64,000 bases of DNA from JAIRTY01 sp050257395 (GCA_050257395.1 JBLMWU010000299.1:1-64000), one strand, 5' to 3'; numbered from the stretch's first letter, positions 18,051 through 26,627 are shown. Made by a program: numbers and translations. Notes: a model not told the origin generated them from the letters alone.

Positions 18051-19345
18051 GCCTCACTCCAGAGGGTGGATGCGGCGGGGTCGAACATGCAGCCGCCCCG
18101 CTTCTGGTGTTCGAGGTACTCGTCGCGGAAGTACTTGATCGAGGACACCACCGGGCTGATCGCCCCGTCGCCCAGCGGGCAGAACACCCGGCCGAGCATG
18201 TTGTCGCAGATGTCCAGCAGCTTGTCGATGTCCTCGTCGGTGCCGTGGCCGTGCTCGAGCCGCTCCAGGATCCGCACCATCCAGAACGTGCCCTCCCGGC
18301 ACGGCGTGCACTTGCCGCACGACTCGTCCTGGTAGAACTCGGTCCACCGCAGGGTCGCCCGGACAATGCAGGTGGTCTCGTCGAAGATCTGCAGCGCCCG
18401 GGTGCCCAGCATGGACCCGGCCGCGCCCACGGACTCGAAGTCCATCGGCACGTCGAGGTGCTCGTCGGTGAAGATCGGGGTGGACGACCCGCCCGGGGTC
18501 CAGAACTTGAGCCGGTGCCCAGCCCGGATGCCGCCGGCCAGGTCCAGCAGCTCGCGCAGGGTCACCCCGAGCGGCGCCTCGTACTGGCCGGGCCGGGTGA
18601 CGTGCCCCGACAGCGAGAAGATGCCGAAGCCCTTGGACTTCTCGGTGCCCATCTCCGCGAACCACTCGGCGCCGTTGGCCACGATCGACGGCACGCTGGC
18701 GATGGACTCCACGTTGTTGACCACGGTGGGGCAGGCGTACAGGCCGGCCACCGCCGGGAACGGCGGCTTGAGCCGGGGCAGCCCGCGGTGCCCCTCCAGG
18801 GAGGTGAGCAGGGCCGTCTCCTCGCCGCACTCGTAGGCGCCCGCGCCGGCGTGCACGACCAGTTCCAGGTCGTAGCCGGAGCCGAGGATGTCGCGGCCGG
18901 CGTAGCCCGCCTCGTAGGCCTCGGCCACCGCCTGCTGCAGCCGCCGCACCACGTGCAGCACCTCGCCGCGCACGTAGATGAAGGCGTGCGAGGCCCGGAT
19001 CGCGTAGGCGGCGATCACCGCGCCCTCGATCAGGGCGTGCGGGATCGCCATCATCAGCGGGATGTCCTTGCACGTGCCCGGCTCGGATTCGTCGGCGTTG
19101 ACCACCAGGTAGTGCGGCTTGCCGTCGCCCTGCGGGATGAACCCCCACTTCATGCCGGTGGGGAAGCCCGCGCCGCCGCGGCCGCGCAGCCCGGACGCCT
19201 TGACCATCGCGATGATGTCGTCCGGCGGCAGCGCCAGCGCCCTGGGCAGCGCCTTGTACCCGCCGGCCCGCCGGTAGCCGGCCAGGGTGAAGGAGTCCGG
19301 CTCGTCCCAGTGGGCGGTCAGCACCGGGGTCAGGATCGAGGTCAC
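18047..19345 (-). CDS. nuoF: NADH-quinone oxidoreductase subunit F (NADH/FMN binding)
   Basis: 432 aa from GTG 19345, which overlaps the nuoE stop as GTGA; the open frame further upstream is the shadow of nuoE. It oxidises NADH with FMN. The NADH-binding loop GRGGAGFPTGMKW (about residue 60), the FMN region AYECGEETALLTSLEG, and the 4Fe-4S motif ESCGKCTPCREGT near residue 350 are intact. Length matches the family. Confidence 0.96.
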   Translation of the reverse strand: MTSILTPVLTAHWDEPDSFTLAGYRRAGGYKALPRALALPPDDIIAMVKASGLRGRGGAGFPTGMKWGFIPQGDGKPHYLVVNADESEPGTCKDIPLMMAIPHALIEGAVIAAYAIRASHAFIYVRGEVLHVVRRLQQAVAEAYEAGYAGRDILGSGYDLELVVHAGAGAYECGEETALLTSLEGHRGLPRLKPPFPAVAGLYACPTVVNNVESIASVPSIVANGAEWFAEMGTEKSKGFGIFSLSGHVTRPGQYEAPLGVTLRELLDLAGGIRAGHRLKFWTPGGSSTPIFTDEHLDVPMDFESVGAAGSMLGTRALQIFDETTCIVRATLRWTEFYQDESCGKCTPCREGTFWMVRILERLEHGHGTDEDIDKLLDICDNMLGRVFCPLGDGAISPVVSSIKYFRDEYLEHQKRGGCMFDPAASTLWSEA

Positions 19346-20052
19346 GGCTGGCCTCCCTTGCCACCGCTGGCCCCGGCGGCGGCCGGGGGCTCTGCCGGGG
19401 GCGGGGGTGCGGTCCAGCCGCGCTCCCTGGCGATCCGCAGGCCGGCCAGGGTGGCCTCGCCCGCCTGCGGGCCGTCGCCGGCCTGCCCGTCGGGGATGCC
19501 CGCCAGGATCTTCGATGCCTCCCGGAACGTGCACAGCCGGGGCGCGCCGCGCGACGGGGTGACCTCGCGCCCCGCCCGCAGGTCGTCGACCAGGGCGCGC
19601 GCCGAGTCAGGCGTCATGTTGTCGAAGAACTCCCAGTTGACCATCACGACCGGCGCGTAGTCGCAGGCCGCGTTGCATTCGACGTGCTCGAGGCTGACCT
19701 TGCCGTCACCGGTGGGCTCGTCGCCCTTGGTGCCCAGGTGCTCGCGCAGCCCGGCCAGGATCTCGTCGCCGCCCATGATGGCGCACAGGGTGTTCGTGCA
19801 GACGCCCACGAGGTAATCGCCGGTGGGACGGCGCTTGTACATCGTGTAGTACGACAGCACCCCGGTGACGTCGGTCTCGGACAGGCCGAGCTTGGCGGCG
19901 CAGTACTCGACCCCGTCCCGGGAGACGTGCCCCTCATCGGCCTGCACCAGGTGCAGCAGCGGCAGCAGGGCCGAGCGTGCCCGCGGGTAGCGGGCGATGA
20001 TCGGGTCCGCTTCCGCGTCCAGCCTGGCCCGCACCTCCTCACTGAAGGCCAT
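19342..20052 (-). CDS. nuoE: NADH-quinone oxidoreductase subunit E
   Basis: 236 aa, thioredoxin-fold 2Fe-2S subunit. The four cluster cysteines are visible in GVCTNTLC and EHVECNAACDYAPVV. A C-terminal tail rich in Ala/Pro/Gly of about 70 residues is usual in actinobacteria. The ATG at 20052 is preceded by a second copy of the nuoD 3' end ending in TAATG, the likely ancestral overlap before the upstream rearrangement. Confidence 0.95.
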   Translation of the reverse strand: MAFSEEVRARLDAEADPIIARYPRARSALLPLLHLVQADEGHVSRDGVEYCAAKLGLSETDVTGVLSYYTMYKRRPTGDYLVGVCTNTLCAIMGGDEILAGLREHLGTKGDEPTGDGKVSLEHVECNAACDYAPVVMVNWEFFDNMTPDSARALVDDLRAGREVTPSRGAPRLCTFREASKILAGIPDGQAGDGPQAGEATLAGLRIARERGWTAPPPPAEPPAAAGASGGKGGQP

Positions 20053-20053
20053 T

Positions 20054-20159
20054 ACCGGTCCACGCCTCCCATCCCCATAGAAACGGAGTGTCTATGGGTA
20101 ACGATGAATCCGGGATTACGGGGGGAAGAAAGACCGCTCACCGGTCCACGCCTCCCATC
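20054..20159. repeat. 20-bp direct repeat (period 86) bracketing a hairpin between nuoD and nuoE
   Basis: The sequence ACCGGTCCACGCCTCCCATC occurs at 20054-20073 and again at 20140-20159. The second copy is the true 3' end of nuoD (stop TGA at 20138-20140); the first lies immediately before the nuoE start. Between them is unrelated sequence with a perfect hairpin at 20074-20098 (CCCATAGA / TCTATGGG, 9-base loop). The first copy restores a TAATG nuoD-stop/nuoE-start junction, so an ancestral overlap appears to have been opened by duplication with insertion. Confidence 0.85.
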
Positions 20160-21484
20160 ACGGGGTCAATGGTGGCCACCGCCACGATGACGTCGGCGAC
20201 CATGCCGCCCTCGCACATCGCGGACACGGCCTGCAGGTTGGTGAACGAGGGGTCACGGAAGTGCACCCGGAACGGGCGGGTGCCGCCGTCGCTGACCGCG
20301 TGGCAGCCCAGCTCGCCGCGGGGCGACTCGATCCCCGCGTACACCTGCCCGGCCGGCACCCGGAAGCCCTCGGTGACCAGCTTGAAGTGGTGGATCAGGG
20401 CTTCCATGGACTGGCCCATGATGTGCGCGATGTGGCCGGGCGAGTTGCCGAGGCCGTCCGGGCCGAGCGCCAGCTGGGCGGGCCAGCCGATCTTGGCGTC
20501 GCGGATCATCACCGGGTCGTCGGCCGGCCGCTTGCCCGCGAGCCGGTCCACGCACTGCTCGATGATCTTGAGCGACTCCTCCATCTCGTCCATCCGGATC
20601 GCGTACCGGGCGTACGCGTCGCTGGTGTCCCGGACCGGCACGTCGAACTCGTAGGTCTCATAGCCGCAGTACGGCTGGCTCTTGCGCAGGTCCCAGGGCA
20701 GGCCGGTGGACCGCAGCACCGGCCCGGTCACGCCCAGCGACATGCAGCCCGCCAGGTCCAGGTGGGACACGCCGACCGTGCGGGCCCGGAAGAAGGGGCT
20801 GGCGTCGAACAGCCCGCGGATCTCGCCGATCAGCCCGGGCAGCACCCCGAGGAACTCGCGCAGCTGCTCGATCGCGCCGGGCGGCAGGTCCTGGGAGACG
20901 CCGCCGGGCCGGATGTAGGCGTGGTTCATGCGCAGGCCGGAGATCAGCTCGAACAGGTCGAGCACCTTCTCGCGCTCCCGCAGCCCGTACAGGAACACCG
21001 TGGTGGCGCCCAGCTCCATGCCGAAGGTGCCGATCGCCATCATGTGCGAGGAGATCCGGTTGAGCTCCATCATCAGCACCCGCAGGATGCTGGCCCGCTC
21101 CGGGATCTCGTCGGTGATGCCGAGCAGCCGCTCGGTCGCCAGGCAGTAGGCGGCCTCGTTGAAGATCGGGGCCAGGTAGTCCATCCGGGTGCAGAACGTG
21201 ACGCCCTGGGTCCAGGTCCGGTACTCCATGTTCTTCTCGATACCGGTGTGCAGGTAGCCGATCACCGGCCGGATCTCGGTGACCGTCTCCCCTTCGAGGG
21301 TCAGCACCAGCCGCAGCACGCCATGCGTGGACGGGTGCTGGGGGCCCATGTTGACCACCAGGCGCTCCTCGCCCGGGCGGTCGCCCAGCTCGTCCGCTGC
21401 GGCGATGATCTCTTCCCAGTCCTGGCCGCTGACGTTGTAGACCCGTCCCTCGGCCGCCTCGCCATAGCCCGCCGACGTCGTCAC
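20138..21484 (-). CDS. nuoD: NADH-quinone oxidoreductase subunit D
   Basis: 448 aa from GTG 21484, overlapping the nuoC stop by four bases. This is the 49-kDa quinone-site subunit. Visible motifs: NMGPQHPSTHGVLRL with the quinone-contact His, GYLHTGIEK, and the C-terminal REDS-like stretch ESPRGELGCHAVSDGG. The extra N-terminal 40 residues (to GEERLVVNMGP) resemble other actinobacterial NuoD. The 3' end is duplicated just downstream (20-bp repeat). Confidence 0.96.
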   Translation of the reverse strand: MTTSAGYGEAAEGRVYNVSGQDWEEIIAAADELGDRPGEERLVVNMGPQHPSTHGVLRLVLTLEGETVTEIRPVIGYLHTGIEKNMEYRTWTQGVTFCTRMDYLAPIFNEAAYCLATERLLGITDEIPERASILRVLMMELNRISSHMMAIGTFGMELGATTVFLYGLREREKVLDLFELISGLRMNHAYIRPGGVSQDLPPGAIEQLREFLGVLPGLIGEIRGLFDASPFFRARTVGVSHLDLAGCMSLGVTGPVLRSTGLPWDLRKSQPYCGYETYEFDVPVRDTSDAYARYAIRMDEMEESLKIIEQCVDRLAGKRPADDPVMIRDAKIGWPAQLALGPDGLGNSPGHIAHIMGQSMEALIHHFKLVTEGFRVPAGQVYAGIESPRGELGCHAVSDGGTRPFRVHFRDPSFTNLQAVSAMCEGGMVADVIVAVATIDPVMGGVDR

Positions 21485-22215
21485 GCGTAATGCCTTCTCT
21501 CCTCTGGCGGCGGCACGTGGGCGCCGCGGTACTCCACCGGGATGCCGCCGAGCGGGTAGTCCTTCCGCTGCGGGTGGCCCTTCCAGTCGTCGGGCATCTC
21601 GATCCGGGTCAGCGCCGGGTGGCCGTCGAAGACGATGCCGAAGAAGTCCCAGGTTTCCCGCTCGTGCCAGTTGCAGGTGGGGTAGACCCCGGTCAGCGAC
21701 GGGACGTGCGGGTCGGCGTCGGGGGCGCTGACCTCCAGCCGCAGCCGCCGGTTGTGGGTGATGGACACCAGCCCGTACACGGCGTGCAGTTCCCGGCCGG
21801 TCTCCCACGGGTAGTGCACCCCGCTCACGCCGAGCGAGAGCTCGAACGCCAGCGTGGGCTCGTCGCGCAGCACCCGGGCGACCGCCGCCAGCGCGTCGCG
21901 CCGCACGTGCAGGGTCAGCTCGCCGCGGTCGGCCACCACCTGCTCGACGGCCTCGTCGAACGAGGTCCCGGCCTTCTCCAGAGCCGCGGCCAGGTTGTCG
22001 GCCAGCTCGTCGAAGTAGCCGCCGTAGGGCCGCTGGCTGCCCGCGGGCACCACCCGGCGGACCCGCAGGCCGCCGTACCCTGAGGTGTCGCCGGAGGTGA
22101 CGGCGCCGAACATGCCGCTGCGGGCGACCGGCTCGGCGAGCCGCTCCCTGCCCGCGACCGCCGCCGGGTCCGGCAGGTTCTGCCCTTCCTGCTCTGGGGG
22201 GTTCTCGCTGGTCAT
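21481..22215 (-). CDS. nuoC: NADH-quinone oxidoreductase subunit C
   Basis: 244 aa 30-kDa subunit of the quinone module. The conserved core is GVHYPWETGRELHAVYGL, then VYPTCNWHERETWDFFGIVFDGHPALTRI, ending DWKGHPQRKDYPLGG. The N-terminal 45 residues are low in conservation. The stop overlaps nuoD; the start is 64 bases after the nuoB stop. Confidence 0.95.
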   Translation of the reverse strand: MTSENPPEQEGQNLPDPAAVAGRERLAEPVARSGMFGAVTSGDTSGYGGLRVRRVVPAGSQRPYGGYFDELADNLAAALEKAGTSFDEAVEQVVADRGELTLHVRRDALAAVARVLRDEPTLAFELSLGVSGVHYPWETGRELHAVYGLVSITHNRRLRLEVSAPDADPHVPSLTGVYPTCNWHERETWDFFGIVFDGHPALTRIEMPDDWKGHPQRKDYPLGGIPVEYRGAHVPPPEERRHYA

Positions 22216-22279
22216 TTCCCTGGCTCCCTCGCGGGCGCTGCGCCTGGTCGTGCCGGAGGCGCGCTAATAGGCAGAGCGG

Positions 22280-22915
22280 TCACAGGTACTCTCCCGGCTC
22301 CTCGTGCGCCTGGGGCAGTTCCTGGCGGCCCTCCGCCAGCACCGGCCCGCCGCCCAGCTGGCCGTGGTGGTGGCCCACCCCGGCCGTCAGCGGCAGCCGC
22401 TTGAGCCGCTCGGCCTCCAGCTCCTCGATCTGGCGCTGCCGGTTGGCGCCCAGCTTCATGTTCTGGATCTTGTCGTGCAGCTTGACGATGGCGTCCAGCA
22501 GCATCTCCGGCCGCGGCGGGCAGCCGGGCAGGTAGATGTCCACCGGGACGATGTGGTCCACGCCCTGGACGATCGCGTAGTTGTTGAACATCCCGCCGCT
22601 GGACGCGCACACGCCCATCGAGATGACCCACTTGGGCTCGGACATCTGGTCGTAGATCTGCCGGAGCACCGGCGCCATCTTCTGGCTCACCCGGCCGGCG
22701 ACGACCATCAGGTCGGCCTGCCGCGGGGTGGCCGAGGCCCGTTCCATGCCGAACCGGGCCATGTCGTGCCGGGGCCCGCCGGTGGCCATCAGCTCCATGG
22801 CGCAGCAGGCCAGGCCGAAGGTGGCCGGCCAGACCGAGCTCTTGCGGGCGTACCCGACGACCTGCTCGACGGTGGTCAGCAGGACGCCGCTGGGGAGTTT
22901 TTCTTCCAGACCCAT
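22280..22915 (-). CDS. nuoB: NADH-quinone oxidoreductase subunit B (terminal 4Fe-4S cluster N2)
   Basis: 211 aa from ATG 22915 (MGLEEKLPSGVLL), four bases after the nuoA stop. It holds the N2 cluster that reduces menaquinone: tandem cysteines in FGLACCAMELM, plus GVCASSGGMF and LPGCPPRPE. The last 50 residues form a hydrophilic tail. The upstream open frame to 22954 would overlap nuoA and is not chosen. Confidence 0.96.
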   Translation of the reverse strand: MGLEEKLPSGVLLTTVEQVVGYARKSSVWPATFGLACCAMELMATGGPRHDMARFGMERASATPRQADLMVVAGRVSQKMAPVLRQIYDQMSEPKWVISMGVCASSGGMFNNYAIVQGVDHIVPVDIYLPGCPPRPEMLLDAIVKLHDKIQNMKLGANRQRQIEELEAERLKRLPLTAGVGHHHGQLGGGPVLAEGRQELPQAHEEPGEYL

Positions 22916-22919
22916 TCGC

Positions 22920-23282
22920 CTAGTCCCATTCCAGACCGCCGCGCCGCCACACATAGGCGTACGCGACCAGGACGGTGGCGATGAACAGCACCATCTCCAC
23001 GAGGCCGAACACTCCCAGCGCCCCGAAGCTGACCGCCCACGGGTACAGGAAGATGATCTCGATGTCGAAGAGGATGAACAGCATCGCCGTCAGGTAGTAC
23101 TTCACGGGGAACCGGCCGCCGCCGACCGCCTGCGGGGTGGGCTCGATGCCGGACTCGTATGACTGCAGCTTCGCCCGGTTCCACCGCCTGGGACCGGCGG
23201 CCGCACCCGCGATCAGCGAGAAGACCGCGAAGAACGCGGCCAGCCCCGCGAGCACCAGGATCGGCACATAGAGGCTCAGCAC
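22920..23282 (-). CDS. nuoA: NADH-quinone oxidoreductase subunit A
   Basis: 120 aa, three transmembrane helices. It carries the family stretch YESGIEPTPQAVGGGRFPVKYYLTA (loop to the quinone site) and LFDIEIIFLYPWAV with membrane acidic residues. Start is GTG 23282 with GGAGGAG about 8 bases upstream. First gene of nuoA-N, 46 bases downstream of the flavoprotein gene stop. Confidence 0.95.
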   Translation of the reverse strand: MLSLYVPILVLAGLAAFFAVFSLIAGAAAGPRRWNRAKLQSYESGIEPTPQAVGGGRFPVKYYLTAMLFILFDIEIIFLYPWAVSFGALGVFGLVEMVLFIATVLVAYAYVWRRGGLEWD

Positions 23283-23328
23283 CGCATGCTCCTCCTTCCC
23301 TTCTCGCCTTCTGCTTCCGGCCGGCCGG

Positions 23329-24693
23329 CTAGGCCGCCGGCGTCATCCTTGACAGGGCGTTGATGATCCGGTCAGACGCGTCCCCGCCCCGCGGCTCGGT
23401 CAGGTTCGCCAGCAGCTTCATGGTGAAGCGCATCAGCATCGGGTGCGGCAGCCCGTGCCGGGTGGCCAGCCGCATCACCTTCGGGTTGCCGATCGCCGCG
23501 ACGAACTTACGCCCGAGCGTGTAGTAACCACCGTAGGCGGCCCTGAGCTGCTGGGGGTAACCGCGCAGCACCTCCTCGGCGCCGGCGGCAGCGGGCCTGC
23601 TGAGGGCCTGCGCCACCACCCGGGCCGCGATGGCGCCCGACTCCATGGCGTAGGCGATCCCCTCGCCATTGAACGGGTTCACCATCCCGCCCGCGTCCCC
23701 CACCAGCAGGAGCCCGCGGGTGTAGTGCGGGGTGCGGTTGAAGCCCATCGGCAGGGCCGCGCCGCGGACCGGCTCGGTGCGGTGCTCCTCGGTGTAGCCC
23801 CACTCGGCGGGCATGCCGGCCAGCCAGCGCTTGAGCAGCGCCCGGTAGTCGATGTTGGCGAACGCCTCGCTGGTGTTGAGCAGGCCCAGGCCCACGTTGC
23901 TGGTGCCGTCGCCCATGCCGAATATCCAGCCGTAGCCGGGCAGCAGCCGCTGGCCGTCCCACAGCTCCAGCCAGGACTCCAGGTAGTCGTCGCGGTGCCG
24001 GGGGCTGGTGTAGTAGGTGCGCACCGCCACCCCCAGCGGCCGGTCGTCCCGCTTGCGCAGGCCCATGGCGACCGACAGCCGGGAGGAGTTCCCGTCGGCC
24101 GCCACGACCAGCCGCGCGCGGTAGCGCCGTTCACCATCCTGCTCGGCCGCCTGGCCGCGGCCCGCACCGTTGCCGCGGGCCGGCGCCGTCTGGCGGGCGG
24201 TGACCCCGGTGATCCGGCCGGTCCGGTCGTCCAGCACCGGCCCGGTCACGGTCACGCCCTCGATCAGCCGCACCCCCGCCTTCTGCGCGGTGCGGGCCAG
24301 GGTCTCGTCGAAGCCGCGGCGGGAACGGACCAGGCCGTAGCCCGGGTAGTTCGTCAGCTCGGGCCAGTCCATCTCCAGCCGGACGCCGCCGCCGATGATC
24401 CGCAGGCCCCGGTTCCGGAGCCAGCCGCCGTCCTCATCGAAGGAGACCCCCATCGCGGTGAGCTGCTTGACCGCGCGCGGGGTCAGCCCGTCGCCGCAGA
24501 CCTTCTCCCGGGGAAACGTGCTCTTCTCCAGCACCAGCACATCGAGCCCGGCCTGGGCGAGGTGGTACGCGGTGGCCGAGCCTGCGGGGCCAGCGCCGAC
24601 GATGATCACATCCGCCTCGTCGGCAGCATGGTCAGATGGGGGCGGTTGCTGGGTCAACGGAAACAATCCTGACTGTCTTGTGAAGCTGTTCAC
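23329..24693 (-). CDS. Geranylgeranyl reductase-family FAD flavoprotein (menaquinone tail reductase-like)
   Basis: 454 aa. FAD-binding motif VIIVGAGPAGSATAYHLAQ at about residues 30-48, then EKSTFPREKVCGDGLTPRAV and the second FAD site GLLLVGDAGGMVNPFNGEGIAYAMESG (about residues 325-350). These are hallmarks of the geranylgeranyl reductase family, which includes mycobacterial MenJ that saturates one isoprene of menaquinone. Position between menG and nuoA supports a quinone role. Start GTG 24693 falls inside a CRP-type palindrome, leaving almost no leader; a TTG 36 bases in is the alternative. Confidence 0.88.
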   Translation of the reverse strand: MNSFTRQSGLFPLTQQPPPSDHAADEADVIIVGAGPAGSATAYHLAQAGLDVLVLEKSTFPREKVCGDGLTPRAVKQLTAMGVSFDEDGGWLRNRGLRIIGGGVRLEMDWPELTNYPGYGLVRSRRGFDETLARTAQKAGVRLIEGVTVTGPVLDDRTGRITGVTARQTAPARGNGAGRGQAAEQDGERRYRARLVVAADGNSSRLSVAMGLRKRDDRPLGVAVRTYYTSPRHRDDYLESWLELWDGQRLLPGYGWIFGMGDGTSNVGLGLLNTSEAFANIDYRALLKRWLAGMPAEWGYTEEHRTEPVRGAALPMGFNRTPHYTRGLLLVGDAGGMVNPFNGEGIAYAMESGAIAARVVAQALSRPAAAGAEEVLRGYPQQLRAAYGGYYTLGRKFVAAIGNPKVMRLATRHGLPHPMLMRFTMKLLANLTEPRGGDASDRIINALSRMTPAA

Positions 24694-24696
24694 AAG
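24677..24696. promoter_or_regulatory. CRP-consensus palindrome over the flavoprotein start codon
   Basis: CTTGTGAA-GCTG-TTCACAAG is a perfect 8-base inverted repeat and contains TGTGA-N6-TCACA, the consensus of CRP/Cmr-type regulators including actinobacterial CRP. It overlaps GTG 24693. A possible -10 element TAGACT lies on the minus strand at about 24709-24714. Binding here would sit at or just after a transcription start, so it would repress rather than activate if that promoter is real. Confidence 0.5.
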
Positions 24697-24776
24697 TTTT
24701 CATTCCGGAGTCTAGACCGTCTGCTACGAAGGGTGAGCATTACCCCCTCGGGCCCTGACGGGCATGACTGCCTGGA

Positions 24777-25502
24777 TCATTGTGGCCGGCGCGCGGTGTG
24801 GACGCACACCACCCCCATGCTGAGGTTCCGCCAGCGCACGGAGGTCCAGCCAGCGGCGCTGAGCTGGCGGCCAAGCGCGGCCGCGGCGGGCCAGTCGCGG
24901 ATGGACTCGGCGAGGTAGGCGTAGGCGTCGCTGGCGGGGGACAGCCGCCGGGCCACCGCCGGCAGGGCGGCGGTCAGGTACCGGTCGTACAGGGTGTCCA
25001 GCCACGGCCAGGGAAGGTGGCCGAACTCACAGATCACCAGCTTGCCGCCCGGTTTGGTCACCCGCAGCAGCTCGGCCAGGGCGGCGGCCGGGTCGGCGAC
25101 GTTCCGCAGCCCGAAGGAGATGGTGACCGCGTCAAAGACCTTGTTGGCGAACGGAAGGGCAAGGGCGTCGCCCGCCGCGAACCGGACCACCCCCGCCCCG
25201 GGCCGGGCATCGGGGTTCGCCCTGAGCCGGCGGGCGCCCACCGTGAGCATCCCCAGCGAGAAGTCGCACGCCACGCAGCTGGCGCCCTTGCCGGTGAAGC
25301 TGCGCGAGGAGGTGCCGGTGCCCGCCGCCAGGTCGAGCACGAGCTGGCCGGCCCGGGCGCCCACGGCCCTGGCCACCACCCGCCGCCACCAGCGGTCCTG
25401 GCCGAGCGACAGCACGTCGTTCAGCAGGTCGTAGCGCTCCGCGACCTGGTCGAACATCGCGGAGACCTCGGCCGGCTTCTTGTCCAGGTCCGCACGCGTC
25501 AT
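24777..25502 (-). CDS. menG: Demethylmenaquinone methyltransferase
   Basis: 241 aa from ATG 25502 (MTRADLDKKPAEVSAMFDQVA); an ATG-less extension to 25529 is unlikely. SAM-dependent C-methyltransferase of the UbiE/MenG family, last step of menaquinone synthesis. UbiE signatures: VAERYDLLNDVLSLGQDRWWRR, SAM motif LVLDLAAGTGT, and DAVTISFGLRNVADP. It is cytosolic or membrane-associated. Same strand as, and 84 bases upstream of, the flavoprotein gene. Confidence 0.93.
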   Translation of the reverse strand: MTRADLDKKPAEVSAMFDQVAERYDLLNDVLSLGQDRWWRRVVARAVGARAGQLVLDLAAGTGTSSRSFTGKGASCVACDFSLGMLTVGARRLRANPDARPGAGVVRFAAGDALALPFANKVFDAVTISFGLRNVADPAAALAELLRVTKPGGKLVICEFGHLPWPWLDTLYDRYLTAALPAVARRLSPASDAYAYLAESIRDWPAAAALGRQLSAAGWTSVRWRNLSMGVVCVHTARRPQ

Positions 25503-25556
25503 GGCCCCACCATGGCACACCGCCCCCAACGCCCGTGAAACGCCCGCCGCCTACGG

Positions 25557-26582
25557 TCAGCGGTAGCAGTCGGCGAGGGCGGTGAAGGCGGCCTTCGGCT
25601 CCCAGGGCAGGTCGGGGTAGGTGTCGCCGGGCCGGCCTTCGAGCACCCTGACGATGCTGGGGCTGGCCAGGTCGAGGTCGTCGCGGGGGTCGCCGCCGGG
25701 GCGGTGCGGGAGGCTGTCGAGCGCGAAGAGGAACACGAAGGTGGCGTCGACGCCTTCGGTGTCGAAGACCTCGAGGACCTCGCGCAGGTACGCGGCCTGG
25801 CCGGCCTCGTCGCGGGCGTACTCCCCGTCCAGCCGGACCGGGGCGCCGGCCTCGTCGTACTCGATGATCTCCATGGCACGGCCGCCCCGGTCGCCCGCGC
25901 CGCGGTAGGCGGCGGTGCCGAAACCGGTGATCGCGACCGGCTTCCCCGCGGCGACGATGCTGCGCACGCCTGCCCGGAACTGGCCCGCGACCTCGGCGGA
26001 CCGGATGAGCTCGAGGCTGGTGATGTCGAAGAGCGACCAGTCGACCCCCTCGTACGGGATGGCGGCGTAGGTGACCCTGCCGTGGAAGCGCTCGCGGACC
26101 ACGGCCACGGCCTGGCGGAGGAACTTGTTGACCCGGGTGCTGGCCATGGCCAGCCGCTCACGGCGCAGGCCGGGATCGGGCTCGCCGAGCAGCAGCCCGA
26201 GCCGCTCGCCGGTGCTGCCACCGGGCAGGAACCCCTGGTTCATGAGGCTCAGCTCGACGCCGGTGACGAACACGACCTCGGCCCCGCCCTGCCGGAGCCG
26301 CTCCGCCCGCCCGGCGCAGCCGGCGAACAGCGACAGGATCTCGCCGGGCGCCAGTTCCAGCGGGTAGGGCGAGAACCAGACTTCCAGCCCCAGCTCGGCG
26401 GCGCAGCTGGCGGCCAGCTCCAGCCGGTCCGGGTCGCCGCCGATGAGCTGGACGGCGTTGCAGTGCAGGTCGTCGCGGATGATGGCCAGCTCGCGCCTGA
26501 CCACCGCGGGGTCGAGGCGCTCGCGGGAGATCTCGCCGTTGCGGATGAAACCGGTGTCGTAGGTCATTCCCCTGGCCCTCAT
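25557..26582 (-). CDS. Conserved TIM-barrel-like protein (sometimes annotated 'abortive infection protein')
   Basis: 341 aa from ATG 26582, chosen for GGAAGGG about 8 bases upstream; ATG 26567 is the alternative. Alternating segments such as DLHCNAVQLIGGD, LEVWFSPYPLELAPGEIL, GAEVVFVTGVELSLMNQGFLPG, GRVTYAAIPYEGVDWSLFD, GKPVAITGFG and VDATFVFLFALDSLPHRP look like strands 1-8 of a (beta/alpha)8 barrel. Acidic residues at strand ends (E in VTGVELSL, D in EGVDWSLFD) fit a glycosidase-like active site. I recall similar Streptomyces proteins labelled abortive infection; that label is not evidence of phage defence. It is divergent from a TetR gene across a palindromic operator and 54 bases upstream of menG. 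Confidence 0.7.
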   Translation of the reverse strand: MRARGMTYDTGFIRNGEISRERLDPAVVRRELAIIRDDLHCNAVQLIGGDPDRLELAASCAAELGLEVWFSPYPLELAPGEILSLFAGCAGRAERLRQGGAEVVFVTGVELSLMNQGFLPGGSTGERLGLLLGEPDPGLRRERLAMASTRVNKFLRQAVAVVRERFHGRVTYAAIPYEGVDWSLFDITSLELIRSAEVAGQFRAGVRSIVAAGKPVAITGFGTAAYRGAGDRGGRAMEIIEYDEAGAPVRLDGEYARDEAGQAAYLREVLEVFDTEGVDATFVFLFALDSLPHRPGGDPRDDLDLASPSIVRVLEGRPGDTYPDLPWEPKAAFTALADCYR

Positions 26583-26627
26583 GCGCCTGGTCCCTTCCTG
26601 CTGAGTGAGCCGAACCTGCCACAAACA

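Noticed and set aside
15615..18335. Plus-strand open frame of about 900 codons antisense to nuoG
   Set aside because: Low-complexity shadow of nuoG; same compositional artefact as over nuoL/nuoM.
20074..20098. Hairpin between nuoD and nuoE as a transcription terminator
   Set aside because: It has no U-tract and termination there would cut off nuoE-N; I keep it only as part of the insertion.
25557..26582. Phage-defence (abortive infection) role for the TIM-barrel protein
   Set aside because: The label is inherited in databases as I recall it; there is no toxin, antitoxin, nuclease or NTPase motif and no defence genes nearby.
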